DNA of 26,390 nt from Mobilitalea sp. (GTDB lineage: Bacteria > Bacillota_A > Clostridia > Lachnospirales > Lachnospiraceae). Position 1 is the stretch's first letter, and the number at the start of each line of letters is the position of its first letter. The position numbers and the translations under genes are program-made. A model generated the notes under the pieces. The model was given only the letters and a program-made list of their open reading frames with translations, was not told the origin of the DNA and did not search any database. The stretch covers positions 1-26,390 of the forward strand of contig JARKQP010000127.1 of NCBI GenBank assembly GCA_029974875.1, written 5' to 3'. Positions 16,337 through 24,198 of this stretch are shown piece after piece.

Positions 16337-16410
16337 TAGGTAATTGCGCTCAGAAGCCTGCACCAATTTTATGAAAAATAGCTGCAGTTTCTGAGTTTCA
16401 CAATCGCCTA
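16337..16410. other. Long imperfect hairpin upstream of the methyltransferase gene
   Basis: 16337-16362 pairs with 16383-16410 over about 22 positions with three small bulges or mismatches, and a loop of about 20 nt. On the minus strand it would be followed by a T-rich run (complement of 16325-16336), on the plus strand it is not. It may terminate antisense transcripts or be a leader structure for the downstream gene. Confidence 0.5.
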
Positions 16411-16419
16411 TAAAAATTA

Positions 16420-17394
16420 ATGAGAGGAGCTGACGTAATAACAACTATGGAAAGAAACCTGGAACAAAGCTTTGAAGAAAATAAATACTTCCTGATGGAA
16501 GGTGCAGTAGGGGAACGGATAAAAAGAGAATACCATTTACCCTTAGACGAGCATATCGACTTGGCAAAATTAGTCTATACCGGGGAGGGCAGGAAAGCCC
16601 TGCAAGAAATATGGGAACAGTATATCGGCATCGCACGCCGTTACCAGCTTCCATTTCTGGCAACAACCCCCACAAGAAGGGCAAACAAGGAAAGAATAGA
16701 ACATGCCGGAGAGGATGCCCAGGTCATCGCTGAAAACGTAAAATTCCTCCGCAACATCCAATTAAACAGCGGTATAGAAATGTACATCGGAGGCTTAATG
16801 GGCTGCAAGGGCGATGCCTACACAGGAGAAGGGGCACTGACAAGACAAGAAGCCCGCGTCTTCCACGGCTGGCAGGCAGAGGAATTTTCAAAAGCCGGCG
16901 TAGACTACCTATATGCAGGCATCATGCCAACCTTATATGAAGCCATAGGAATGGCAGAGGCTATGGCCGACACAGGCCTTCCCTACATCATAAGCCTAGC
17001 AATCCAAAAAGACGGCAGACTGATAGACGGCACAATAATCAACGATGCCATCGAAACAATCGACCACATGGTAAACAAAAAACCCCTCTGCTATATGGCA
17101 AACTGCGTGCATCCACTAATAACAGAGGAAGCCCTATCCCAGCCCTTCAACCGCAACGACACCGTAAAAGAAAGATTCCTGGGAATCCAAGCAAACACAT
17201 CACCACTACCATACAAAGAACTAGACCATTCAACCGAAATAAAAACCACTGCCCCCGATCCCTTCGCAGACAACATCCTGCACCTGGTACAAGAAAGACA
17301 CTTCAAAATAATCGGCGGCTGCTGCGGAACAGACAACCGGCACATGGAAGCGATAGCACAAAAACTGTCAACCCTTAAATCCAAAAAACAATAA
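16420..17394 (+). CDS. Homocysteine S-methyltransferase-like zinc enzyme
   Basis: A TIM-barrel protein of 324 residues (315 from the ATG at 16447) in the homocysteine S-methyltransferase family, which moves a methyl group from a donor such as S-methylmethionine or a folate to homocysteine to give methionine. The zinc-binding cysteines are present: Cys229 in MANCVHP, and Cys301 and Cys302 in IGGCCGT. The N-terminus has LMEGAVGE, matching the LDGAMGT-type loop. Start choice is uncertain: 16420 lacks a ribosome site, and GAGGAG at 16424-16429 is 17 nt before 16447. Single-domain length excludes full MetH. The second half has C/A-rich codons unlike the first part. The TfoX-domain gene follows after 14 bp, probably in the same transcript. 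Confidence 0.87.
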   Translation: MRGADVITTMERNLEQSFEENKYFLMEGAVGERIKREYHLPLDEHIDLAKLVYTGEGRKALQEIWEQYIGIARRYQLPFLATTPTRRANKERIEHAGEDAQVIAENVKFLRNIQLNSGIEMYIGGLMGCKGDAYTGEGALTRQEARVFHGWQAEEFSKAGVDYLYAGIMPTLYEAIGMAEAMADTGLPYIISLAIQKDGRLIDGTIINDAIETIDHMVNKKPLCYMANCVHPLITEEALSQPFNRNDTVKERFLGIQANTSPLPYKELDHSTEIKTTAPDPFADNILHLVQERHFKIIGGCCGTDNRHMEAIAQKLSTLKSKKQ

Positions 17395-17408
17395 AAGGAG
17401 CAAAGCCC

Positions 17409-17663
17409 ATGGGAGAACTATCAAAACTACCTAACATCGGCCCCAACGTAGAAGCCCAACTAAACCAAGTCGGCATCACCACCCCCCAACAACTAAAAGA
17501 AACCGGAAGCACCCAAGCCTGGCTAAAAATAAAATCCATCGACGATACAGCCTGCATACACAGGCTGTACGCCCTGGAAGGAGCAATCCAAGGAATCCGG
17601 AAAACCGAACTACCAGCCACCAAAAAAGAAGAACTAAAAGCATTCTACAACCATTTTAAATAG
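17409..17663 (+). CDS. TfoX C-terminal domain protein
   Basis: An 84-residue protein consisting of only the TfoX C-terminal domain, a helix-hairpin-helix-like fold. The pattern LSKLPNIGPNVEAQLNQVGI, then TPQQLKETGSTQAWLKIK and LYALEGAIQGI matches the family, whose full-length proteobacterial members regulate competence. Stand-alone C-terminal domains are common in Firmicutes, and their role is not established. AAAGGAG precedes the ATG. Codon use is unusual: Leu is mostly CTA and third positions favour C and A. Confidence 0.88.
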   Translation: MGELSKLPNIGPNVEAQLNQVGITTPQQLKETGSTQAWLKIKSIDDTACIHRLYALEGAIQGIRKTELPATKKEELKAFYNHFK

Positions 17664-17751
17664 CCTAATATCTTTTCAGTAGTATATATTTAATTAAAAA
17701 AACCCTACACTTGAAGTACCAAAGGAAAAAAAGAAAGGAAGGAAAACTCTA

Positions 17752-18039
17752 TTGAAATCCACCCGAAAAATAATCCTCATTGCCACCATTATCCTAGGCG
17801 CAATATCCCTCCTCTACATCCTTTCCCAATTAATCCTCCTCCTCATCTTCACCAACATAAAACCAAATCCATCCCCCGGAACAACCCTAGGCATCATCGG
17901 AAGTGCCGACGGCCCAACCAGCATCCTGTTAACCCAATCACCAAATCCCTCAGCCCTAGCAATCATTCCAATCATCTCAATCCTACTAACAACCCTAGGC
18001 ACCATCTACTTAATAAAAACCCGAAAAAAGAACCAATAA
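17752..18039 (+). CDS. Small membrane protein with decarboxylase-beta-like motif
   Basis: A 95-residue protein with a TTG start, chosen because AAGGAAGG lies about 9 nt upstream. Two membrane helices are clear: residues 7-34 (IILIATIILGAISLLYILSQ onward) and 69-89 (ALAIIPIISILLTTLGTIYL). Between them is LGIIGSADGPTSILL, resembling the G-x-A-D-G-P-T motif of Na+-translocating decarboxylase beta subunits (OadB/GcdB type). At 95 residues it cannot be a working pump subunit. Similar short proteins carrying this motif exist in Firmicutes, with unknown function. The C/A-rich codon use matches its upstream neighbour. It converges on pyrI across the palindrome. Confidence 0.7.
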   Translation: MKSTRKIILIATIILGAISLLYILSQLILLLIFTNIKPNPSPGTTLGIIGSADGPTSILLTQSPNPSALAIIPIISILLTTLGTIYLIKTRKKNQ

Positions 18040-18079
18040 AATCCCCACATTTCACTCGCATTCTCTGTAACCTAAATCC

Positions 18080-18248
18080 CACAGGAAGAGGGGCAGGGTG
18101 GTATAGAAGTATTTGCTTTACCGTTACAGCCGGTACAAAAATGTTCGTGGTGGGCGGACATTTTCATCTGTCCCGACCACCACGAACATTTTTGTATCGG
18201 ATGTAGAGGTAAGCAAATACGCTATACCACCCTGCCCCTCTTCCTGTG
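18080..18248. repeat. 169-bp near-perfect palindrome, MITE-like
   Basis: Arms of about 80 bp (18080-18160 and 18169-18248) pair almost throughout around the 8-nt loop TTTTCATC, with a few mismatches and single-base bulges. The outer 27 bp (18080-18106 with 18222-18248) are perfect. The direct repeat AACCTAAATC occurs at 18069-18078 and 18254-18263, just outside the arms, as a target duplication would. No transposase is encoded. It lies between the ends of convergent genes, so it may also act as a transcription barrier. Confidence 0.82.
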
Positions 18249-18299
18249 AACACAACCTAAATCAGCACACCAAAATCATCACCACAATCCCCTGAATCG

Positions 18300-18728
18300 C
18301 TACCGCCTATCAAAACTCTGCTCACAATACAAACACCGATACTTCCCATTCACCGGATCCGTCAGCTTAAACGTATGCACAATCCCAGGCTCCACCGTCG
18401 TAATACACCTAGGATTCTTACACTTCAAAATATTCGTCACCCTCTCCGGCAAAGTAGGAAACTTCTTATCAACAATAACCCCATCCTGAATCACATTAAT
18501 CGTAATCCTATGGTCCAAAGCCCCCAGGATATCTAAATCGATACCCTCCATGGTCCCCTCAATCTTAATAATATCCTTCTTCCCCATCTTATTACTCTTC
18601 GCGTTCTTAATAATCGCAACAGAAACATCCTTATTTTCCAAATCAAGATAGGAATAAATCTTCATCGCCCCTCCGGCCTTGATATGGTCAATTACAATTC
18701 CTTGATTCAATCCACCAATATTAAGCAT
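18300..18728 (-). CDS. pyrI: Aspartate carbamoyltransferase regulatory subunit
   Basis: A 142-residue regulatory chain of aspartate transcarbamoylase. The N-terminal allosteric nucleotide-binding domain begins [19 protein letters not shown], and the C-terminal zinc domain has Cys103, Cys108, Cys132 and Cys135 (CKNPRC and CLYC), which hold the interface with the catalytic trimers. The gene overlaps the end of pyrB by 8 nt, so translation is coupled. ATP and CTP would tune the enzyme as in enteric bacteria, although clostridial enzymes vary in response. Length is slightly below the enteric 153 residues. Confidence 0.94.
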   Translation of the reverse strand: MLNIGGLNQGIVIDHIKAGGAMKIYSYLDLENKDVSVAIIKNAKSNKMGKKDIIKIEGTMEGIDLDILGALDHRITINVIQDGVIVDKKFPTLPERVTNILKCKNPRCITTVEPGIVHTFKLTDPVNGKYRCLYCEQSFDRR

Positions 18729-19641
18729 CCTTCTCCACCTCCAGCAACCTCATAATCAGAGCCATCCTGACATACACCCCAAACTCCGCCTGCTTAAAAT
18801 AAACAGCCCGGGGATCCTCATCAACCTCAGGAGCAATTTCATTTACCCTGGGCAGAGGGTGGAGCACAAGCATGTCTTTCTTCGCCTTTGCCATCTTCTT
18901 ATGGTCAAGAATATAAATATCCTTCAACCGGATATAATCCTCTTCATTAAAAAAACGTTCCTTCTGAACCCGGGTCATATAGAGAAAGTCAAGACTTGAA
19001 ATGGCATCATCAAGGCTTCTGACTTCTTCAAAAGGAATATTAGCAGCAATCAATTCCTCCCGGATATAATTAGGAATACGAAGCTCCTCCGGTGAAATAA
19101 GCACAAACCTGATACCTTCATACCTGGTCAGGGCATGGATTAAGGAATGTACGGTCCGGCCAAACTTTAAGTCACCACAAAAGCCAACGCATAAATTGTT
19201 TAAGCGTCCCTTGAGATTCTTTATAGTTAATAAATCGGTAAAGGTTTGAGTGGGATGGTTATGACCGCCGTCGCCGGCATTGATTACTGGAATAGAAGAA
19301 AAATGAGAGGCTACTAATGGAGCGCCTTCCTTAGGATGACGGATAGCACAGATATCTGCGTAAGAAGAAATAACCCGGATTGTATCTGCAACGCTTTCAC
19401 CTTTTGCTGCAGAACTGGAATCAGCGGAGGAAAATCCTAAAATACTTCCTCCTAAATTCAACATGGCGGCTTCAAAGCTAAGCCGTGTCCTGGTACTGGG
19501 TTCATAAAAGAGAGTTGCCAGTTTCTTCCCCCGGCACACCTGCGCGAACCTTTTAGGGGCAGTTATTATTTCTTCAGATAATTCGAGAAGCTCGTTAAGC
19601 TCAGAAACAGTAAGGTCAGTTGGACTGATGATATGTTTCAT
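18721..19641 (-). CDS. pyrB: Aspartate carbamoyltransferase catalytic subunit
   Basis: A 306-residue catalytic chain condensing carbamoyl phosphate and aspartate, the committed step of pyrimidine synthesis. The carbamoyl-phosphate loop is [13 protein letters not shown] (S49-T-R-T-R53), followed by [21 protein letters not shown] and the HPLPR loop late in the protein. TATGGAGG precedes the ATG. It heads a pyrB-pyrI unit on the minus strand with its own promoter and a short leader holding a GGCAAA/TTTGCC stem. No PyrR-type antiterminator was recognised, so the regulation is unknown. Confidence 0.96.
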   Translation of the reverse strand: MKHIISPTDLTVSELNELLELSEEIITAPKRFAQVCRGKKLATLFYEPSTRTRLSFEAAMLNLGGSILGFSSADSSSAAKGESVADTIRVISSYADICAIRHPKEGAPLVASHFSSIPVINAGDGGHNHPTQTFTDLLTIKNLKGRLNNLCVGFCGDLKFGRTVHSLIHALTRYEGIRFVLISPEELRIPNYIREELIAANIPFEEVRSLDDAISSLDFLYMTRVQKERFFNEEDYIRLKDIYILDHKKMAKAKKDMLVLHPLPRVNEIAPEVDEDPRAVYFKQAEFGVYVRMALIMRLLEVEKDA

Positions 19642-19731
19642 TAGATACCTCCATATGTTGTTTTGTTAAGCGGCAAAGATAGGGAACCTGGTCGGGATCC
19701 TTTGGATACATTTGCCTAACTCTAACTAGAT

Positions 19732-19760
19732 ATTCTAATATAAATTCTCCTAAAATACAA
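19732..19760 (-). promoter_or_regulatory. Predicted pyrB promoter
   Basis: On the minus strand, TTGTAT (19755-19760) and TAGAAT (19732-19737) are 17 bp apart. Transcription would start near 19725, leaving an 85-nt leader with a GGCAAA/TTTGCC stem (19672-19677 and 19711-19716). Confidence 0.68.
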
Positions 19761-19847
19761 TCTTAAATTTTTCTATATGTATAAAAATAAACTATGAAAA
19801 AAGCTGTTGATTGAGTACATTTAACCAAAGCCCTGCAATTACCTCCA

Positions 19848-20088
19848 AATTATGTATGCCACTATGGGACAGATAACCGACGTAAAGCCATGTATGCTAT
19901 TATGAAGAGGTAATTACCGTAAGGCCATAGGCTATTATGAAGAGGTAATGCCATAAAGCCATGGTGATTATGAAGAAGTAATTACCGTAAAGCATGTATG
20001 CTATTATAAACAGGTAGTTTCCGCAAAATTATGTATGCATTACAGACGGTAATTATTGTAGAATCATGTACGCTATTATGGGTAAGTA
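19848..20088. repeat. Degenerate tandem-repeat array upstream of pyrB
   Basis: About seven units of 29-40 bp start near 19848, 19877, 19917, 19950, 19985, 20021 and 20056. The core is ATGTATGCTATTATGAAGAG plus a junction like GGTAATTACCGTAAAGCC. The junction contains the palindrome GGTAATTACC (intact at 19909-19918), with variants at the other unit boundaries. Units are imperfect, directly adjacent and without spacers, so this is not CRISPR. The array lies between the pyrB promoter and the promoter of the putative RNA. Confidence 0.8.
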
Positions 20089-20140
20089 CACAATATATGA
20101 GTTAATAGGAATAAAACTCGAAAAAAATCTGAAAATAGTG

Positions 20141-20169
20141 TTGACAAAATCTAAGTTGTGTTGTAAAAT
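20141..20169 (+). promoter_or_regulatory. Strong promoter with no following protein gene
   Basis: TTGACA at 20141-20146 (perfect) and TAAAAT at 20164-20169 are 17 bp apart, predicted start near 20176. The next protein gene begins at 20905, after two terminators. Confidence 0.78.
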
Positions 20170-20329
20170 CAAATCATAGAAAAGAAAAAACAGCTTCAGC
20201 CGTAAGGGCTAATATCAATGAAAGGACTGATTCCATTGAAAAGATAAGCTTATAACAAAAGGGGTAATAGCTCATAAGGAAAACAGAGTGGTTACCAGAG
20301 GCAACAGATTCAAGTAAACCAGAAGGGAA

Positions 20330-20510
20330 GGTACACGCCAACAATTTAGTTATATTTGAAGAATAGAAGGAAATTTAAACTATAGAAAGAAATTTGATAA
20401 GTAGAAGTTTTATAAATAGAAAGAAATTTAAAGAAAGGAAGGTACGGACCACCAAACACATTAGTTGTAATACTCAAAACAGAAGTAAAGGGTTGGTACT
20501 GACCACCAAA
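20330..20510 (+). repeat. Three copies of a 16-nt GGTAC...CCAMCAAW motif
   Basis: Copies at 20330-20345 (GGTACACGCCAACAAT), 20441-20456 (GGTACGGACCACCAAA) and 20495-20510 (GGTACTGACCACCAAA), all inside the putative RNA and all preceded by a GG-containing purine tract. They may be protein- or RNA-contact sites. Confidence 0.7.
20363..20429 (+). repeat. Three purine-rich 14-nt repeats
   Basis: ATAGAAGGAAATTT at 20363-20376, and ATAGAAAGAAATTT at 20382-20395 and 20416-20429, inside the putative RNA. The spacing is uneven. Confidence 0.65.
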
Positions 20511-20638
20511 GGCTTTGATTAACAAGAAAATCATATGATCGGTTTATCTTGCAGATAATATAAAATAGTACAAAGCAATTCTGAAGATGAGATGGCGTAC
20601 CAACAATGAATTTAAATAATGAATAATTTAATATAACA

Positions 20639-20680
20639 AGAGAGTATCTAAATCGGTATGATAGATACTCTCTTTTTTTG
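20639..20680 (+). terminator. Strong intrinsic terminator of the putative RNA
   Basis: AGAGAGTATCT 20639-20649 pairs perfectly with AGATACTCTCT 20663-20673, loop 13 nt, followed by seven T. Confidence 0.92.
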
Positions 20681-20693
20681 TGGTTCTATAATA

Positions 20694-20745
20694 AATGTTG
20701 GGGTATGTGAAAACAGTTCAACATACCCCAACATTTTATTTTGTC
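20694..20745. terminator. Second hairpin terminator-like element
   Basis: A perfect 15-bp stem (20694-20708 with 20721-20735), loop 12 nt, followed by the T-rich TTATTTTGTCT. It insulates the helicase gene from upstream transcripts. Confidence 0.75.
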
Positions 20746-20821
20746 TCTTTGTCAAGTGTGCGTCCGGACATACATTTGTATTGATTTATAAAAAGATGAT
20801 TTATAAAAGATAATAAAAACA

Positions 20822-20886
20822 TTACACTTTTTCTTCAAAATGTGTTATAATAATCTGATACAGCATGGGTGTGCCTGGACACGCCC
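20822..20886 (+). promoter_or_regulatory. Possible helicase promoter and leader hairpin
   Basis: TTACAC 20822-20827 and TATAAT 20846-20851 are 18 bp apart. A hairpin GGGTGTG/CACGCCC (20867-20873, 20880-20886) lies just before the GGAAAGG ribosome site. The -10 is strong and the -35 weak. Confidence 0.5.
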
Positions 20887-20904
20887 TAGGAAAGGTGTGC
20901 AGTT

Positions 20905-23900
20905 ATGATTCAGATTTCACGTACAGGAATACGGAACCTGGCGTCCAATGATACGGTCTATGCGAGAGGCCTGCAATATTATAAGGAAAACCGTATAGTT
21001 AATGCGACATATTCTAATACCGGCAAGCAGTACAGGTTGACCGTGAAGGGAAATTACAATTATTCCGTTACCATAGATGAGCAGGAGGATGGCTCCTTCG
21101 ATTACAGCTGCAATTGTCCATCCCGGTTAAAGGACCAGGGTGCCTGCAAGCATGTTGTCGCGGCTCTGCTCTTTGTGCTTAAATACCAGGAGCGCACCTT
21201 GCTTTCAGAATCCAAAAGTCCTGAGGAACGTAAGGTTGTAGCGCTGCTTGATTATTTTATTGCACAGGAGGACAGCCATCTGGCAGGGGAAACCTTCCAG
21301 CTTGAGGTTATATTCAGCATTCCCAGCATAATAAAGGGGGAGAACGGAAGGGCAATGGTGTCCCTGCACGGAGGAAGCAGCCGTAAATATAAAGTACAGA
21401 CGATAAAAAAGTTCTTATCCGATCTTTACCATCATGAGAGCTTTACCCTCGGAAAAGAATTCAAATATGTAAATGGGGAGAGTACCTTTGATGCTACCTC
21501 CTTAAGGATTATTAATTATCTCCTGGGCATTTATGAGATTCAGGAAATCGTGGATAGTACTCATTTTTCAAAGATATTTTCAAAATCCCAGATGTATTTT
21601 AGCAAAAATATGATGATAAAGCTTCTGGAAATCTTAAATGGCAAAAGCTTTACCCTGGAGCTTTATGGGAAGGTATGTACGGATGTCGTATTTGTGAAGG
21701 GCAATCCTAAGATTTCTTATCAGCTGACGGTAGATGAGGATTCAATCAGCATTGACTATCAAGGGAAAGAAGCGGTGCTGCCTATTACAGAGACCGGTGA
21801 GCTGCTGTATTTTGATGGGGCAATCTATCAGCCGGATGCAAAATTCATCAGGAATTTCAAGCCCTTTTATAACAGTCTCGGGAAGGACAAGGAGCCGCTG
21901 GTGTTCCGTGGGGAAAGCAAAAACAGCTTCTTAGAGCATGTGCTTCCAAGGATTAGTGAAACCATGGTGCTGGATATACCGGAGGAATTACGCAGCAGGT
22001 ATATTTCCTGTGATATGGAGGCTAAGCTTTATTTTGATAAATATAAGTCAGGAGTTAAAGCAGAATTAAAATATAAGTACGGGGAATATGAGTTTAATTC
22101 CTTTGGGAATGCGGCTTCCGGCGCCTATATCATCGTCAGGCAGAGGGAAAAGGAAGATGAGATCATTTCCGAGCTGTTAAAGGAGGGATTTATTCCCTAT
22201 AAGAACTTTTATCTGCTGAGGGAAGAGGAGCTGATCTATGACTTTCTTTCCGGAAGGGTAATGGAGCTGGAATCAAAGGCCCAGCTCTTTTATTCCGAGG
22301 ATTTTAGAAGGCTTGGGATCCGCGGTGCAGGCGGCTTTAAGGCCGGGGTCAGGATGAATTCCGAGCTCAATATGCTGGAGCTGGATATGGCCTTTGATGA
22401 GGTGCCGAAGGACGAGCTTAGGGAGCTGCTCCACTCTTACCAGATTAAGAAGAAGTTTTACCGGCTAAAAAGCGGAAGCTTTATTAACCTGGAGGATAAG
22501 ACCGTTGATGAGGTGTCAAAAATATTAGCCGCCTTGAACGTATCGGATAAAAATATCACCGAGGATGCCCTGCTTTTAGGAAAGCAGCATGCGGTGTATT
22601 TAAATAAAGCATTTTCTGACAGGGATTTTCTCTTTGAGCGTGACCGGGATTTTATGGCCCTTACGGACAAAATATTAAATCCGGGCAAGACAGAATATGT
22701 GCTGCCGGAGGGCATTTTGGCAGAGCTCCGTCCCTACCAGTACACAGGCTACAAGTGGCTGAGGACCTTAGCGGATAATGAGCTTGGGGGAATCCTGGCG
22801 GATGACATGGGCTTGGGAAAAACGCTGCAATCCATCGTCTATATTGCCTCCGGGGTGAAGGAGAAGAAGGGTCATAATTTAGTCGTTTGCCCGACCTCCC
22901 TGATCTATAACTGGCTGGATGAAATAGAGAATTTTGCACCCTATGTGAAGGCCCTGGTTATTACCGGCACACCGCCGGAACGGCAGGAAGCAATAGAAAG
23001 GTACGCCGATTATGATGTATTAATTACCTCCTATCCTTTGATACGGAGGGATATCGGGTTTTATGAGAAGATTGATTTTGATACGGTGTTCATTGATGAG
23101 GCCCAATTTATTAAAAATGACTCCTCCCTCAATGCAAAATCCGTAAAGAGGATCAGGGCAAAGCACCGTTTTGCATTAACCGGTACCCCGATTGAAAACA
23201 GCTTATCCGAGCTGTGGTCCATCTTTGATTTTATTATGCCGGACTATTTGAACAGCCACTCAAAATTCGTGGAAATGTATGAGAAGCCGATCCTAAAGGA
23301 AGACCAGAAGGCGCTCAGCGACCTGCACCAGCATATCGAGCCCTTTATCCTGCGCCGTATGAAGAAGGATGTATTAACAGAGCTTCCCGATAAATATGAG
23401 ACGAAGATGCTGACCGACATGTCCGAGGGGCAGAAGCTGGTGTATTTATCCTACCTGGAAAATATACGCGGTGAGCTCCACTCCGAGATTGAGGAGAACG
23501 GTGTCGAGAAGAGCCGTATGAAGATCCTGGCAGCGCTGACAAGGCTGCGCCAGATCTGCTGCCACCCCTCCACCTTTATTGAAAATTACCAGGGAGGCAG
23601 CGGCAAGCTGGAGCTGCTCATGGAAATAATTCCGGAGGCAATTGCAAATGACCACAGAATCCTTGTGTTCTCCCAGTTCACCTCCATGCTGCGCATCATA
23701 GAAGGAGAGCTGAAGGAGCTGGATATATCCTATTTCTACCTGGAAGGCTCCACGCCGACAGAAGAGAGGAATGATTTTGTAAAACGCTTTAATGCGGGAG
23801 AAGGAAAGGTGTTCTTAATCTCCCTGAAGGCGGGAGGAACAGGACTGAACCTTACAGGTGCCGATACGGTAATCCACTATGACCCATGGTGGAATCCGGC

Positions 23901-24114
23901 AGTGGAAGACCAGGCAACTGACCGTGCTTACCGGATCGGACAGCAGAATAAGGTTCATGTGATGAAGCTGATCACCAAGGGAACCATTGAAGAGAAGATC
24001 TTCAAGCTCCAGAGAAAGAAGAAGGAATTGTCGGATTCGATTATCAGTTCAAAGGAAGTGTTTATCAATACGCTGACGAAGGCGGAGCTGGAGGAATTAT
24101 TTGCACCGTTATAA
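20905..24114 (+). CDS. SWIM zinc-finger SNF2-family DNA helicase/translocase
   Basis: A 1069-residue Swi2/Snf2 ATPase. A SWIM zinc motif (Cys69-x-Cys71 ... Cys81-x-His83) lies near the N-terminus, followed by a long region of the bacterial SNF2-associated type to about residue 590. The SNF2 motor has motif I DDMGLGKT (633-640), motif II DEAQ (731-734), LTGTPIENSLSELWS, and the helicase C half with VFSQFTSMLRI, SLKAGGTGLNLT and motif VI DRAYRIGQ (1006-1013). These proteins move along duplex DNA and remodel protein-DNA complexes, often in repair or transcription; the bacterial targets are poorly known. It has its own promoter and a shared terminator with bioY. The family is common in Firmicutes chromosomes, and no defence partner is visible. 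Confidence 0.94.
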   Translation: MIQISRTGIRNLASNDTVYARGLQYYKENRIVNATYSNTGKQYRLTVKGNYNYSVTIDEQEDGSFDYSCNCPSRLKDQGACKHVVAALLFVLKYQERTLLSESKSPEERKVVALLDYFIAQEDSHLAGETFQLEVIFSIPSIIKGENGRAMVSLHGGSSRKYKVQTIKKFLSDLYHHESFTLGKEFKYVNGESTFDATSLRIINYLLGIYEIQEIVDSTHFSKIFSKSQMYFSKNMMIKLLEILNGKSFTLELYGKVCTDVVFVKGNPKISYQLTVDEDSISIDYQGKEAVLPITETGELLYFDGAIYQPDAKFIRNFKPFYNSLGKDKEPLVFRGESKNSFLEHVLPRISETMVLDIPEELRSRYISCDMEAKLYFDKYKSGVKAELKYKYGEYEFNSFGNAASGAYIIVRQREKEDEIISELLKEGFIPYKNFYLLREEELIYDFLSGRVMELESKAQLFYSEDFRRLGIRGAGGFKAGVRMNSELNMLELDMAFDEVPKDELRELLHSYQIKKKFYRLKSGSFINLEDKTVDEVSKILAALNVSDKNITEDALLLGKQHAVYLNKAFSDRDFLFERDRDFMALTDKILNPGKTEYVLPEGILAELRPYQYTGYKWLRTLADNELGGILADDMGLGKTLQSIVYIASGVKEKKGHNLVVCPTSLIYNWLDEIENFAPYVKALVITGTPPERQEAIERYADYDVLITSYPLIRRDIGFYEKIDFDTVFIDEAQFIKNDSSLNAKSVKRIRAKHRFALTGTPIENSLSELWSIFDFIMPDYLNSHSKFVEMYEKPILKEDQKALSDLHQHIEPFILRRMKKDVLTELPDKYETKMLTDMSEGQKLVYLSYLENIRGELHSEIEENGVEKSRMKILAALTRLRQICCHPSTFIENYQGGSGKLELLMEIIPEAIANDHRILVFSQFTSMLRIIEGELKELDISYFYLEGSTPTEERNDFVKRFNAGEGKVFLISLKAGGTGLNLTGADTVIHYDPWWNPAVEDQATDRAYRIGQQNKVHVMKLITKGTIEEKIFKLQRKKKELSDSIISSKEVFINTLTKAELEELFAPL

Positions 24115-24132
24115 ATAATGGGGTTATATTAT

Positions 24133-24184
24133 AAAACAGGCAAGGAAACACGGAATACATCCGGTGTTTTCCTTGCCTGTTTCT
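24133..24184. terminator. Bidirectional terminator between helicase and bioY
   Basis: AAACAGGCAAGGAAACAC (from 24134) pairs with the complement ending at 24182 over about 17 bp with one or two bulges, around a loop of about 11 nt. A-rich and T-rich flanks fit both convergent genes. Confidence 0.85.
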
Positions 24185-24198
24185 AACGCTTTATGTCT

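Larger units (their letters stand above)
20176..20680 (+). ncRNA. Candidate large structured non-coding RNA, about 500 nt
   Basis: The interval is framed by a consensus promoter and a strong terminator and has no plus-strand reading frame of note. Local stems include AGCC/GGGCT near 20198-20210 and GGTAA/TTACC with inner CTC/GAG near 20261-20295. Long-range matches are GTTGGTAC 20492-20499 with GTACCAAC 20597-20604, and GGTACACGCC 20330-20339 with GGCGTACC 20594-20601 (two bulged bases). A 16-nt motif recurs three times, and a purine-rich 14-nt unit three times. It lacks the signatures I know for RNase P RNA, tmRNA, SRP RNA and 6S RNA. Size and A-rich loops recall large clostridial RNA classes such as ROOL or OLE, but I cannot assign it. 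Ends are predicted only from promoter and terminator. Confidence 0.55.

Noticed and set aside
18113..18295. 60-codon frame across the palindrome
   Set aside because: The frame arises from the palindrome arms and has no independent coding signal.
19642..19725. PyrR-type attenuator before pyrB
   Set aside because: No anti-antiterminator consensus or terminator was found in the 85-nt leader.
19848..20088. CRISPR array
   Set aside because: Units are contiguous and degenerate with no unique spacers, and there are no cas genes.
20346..20534. 62-codon minus-strand frame in the putative RNA
   Set aside because: Its repeated F-G-G-x-Y-x-P-F pattern only mirrors the nucleotide repeats; no ribosome site was found.
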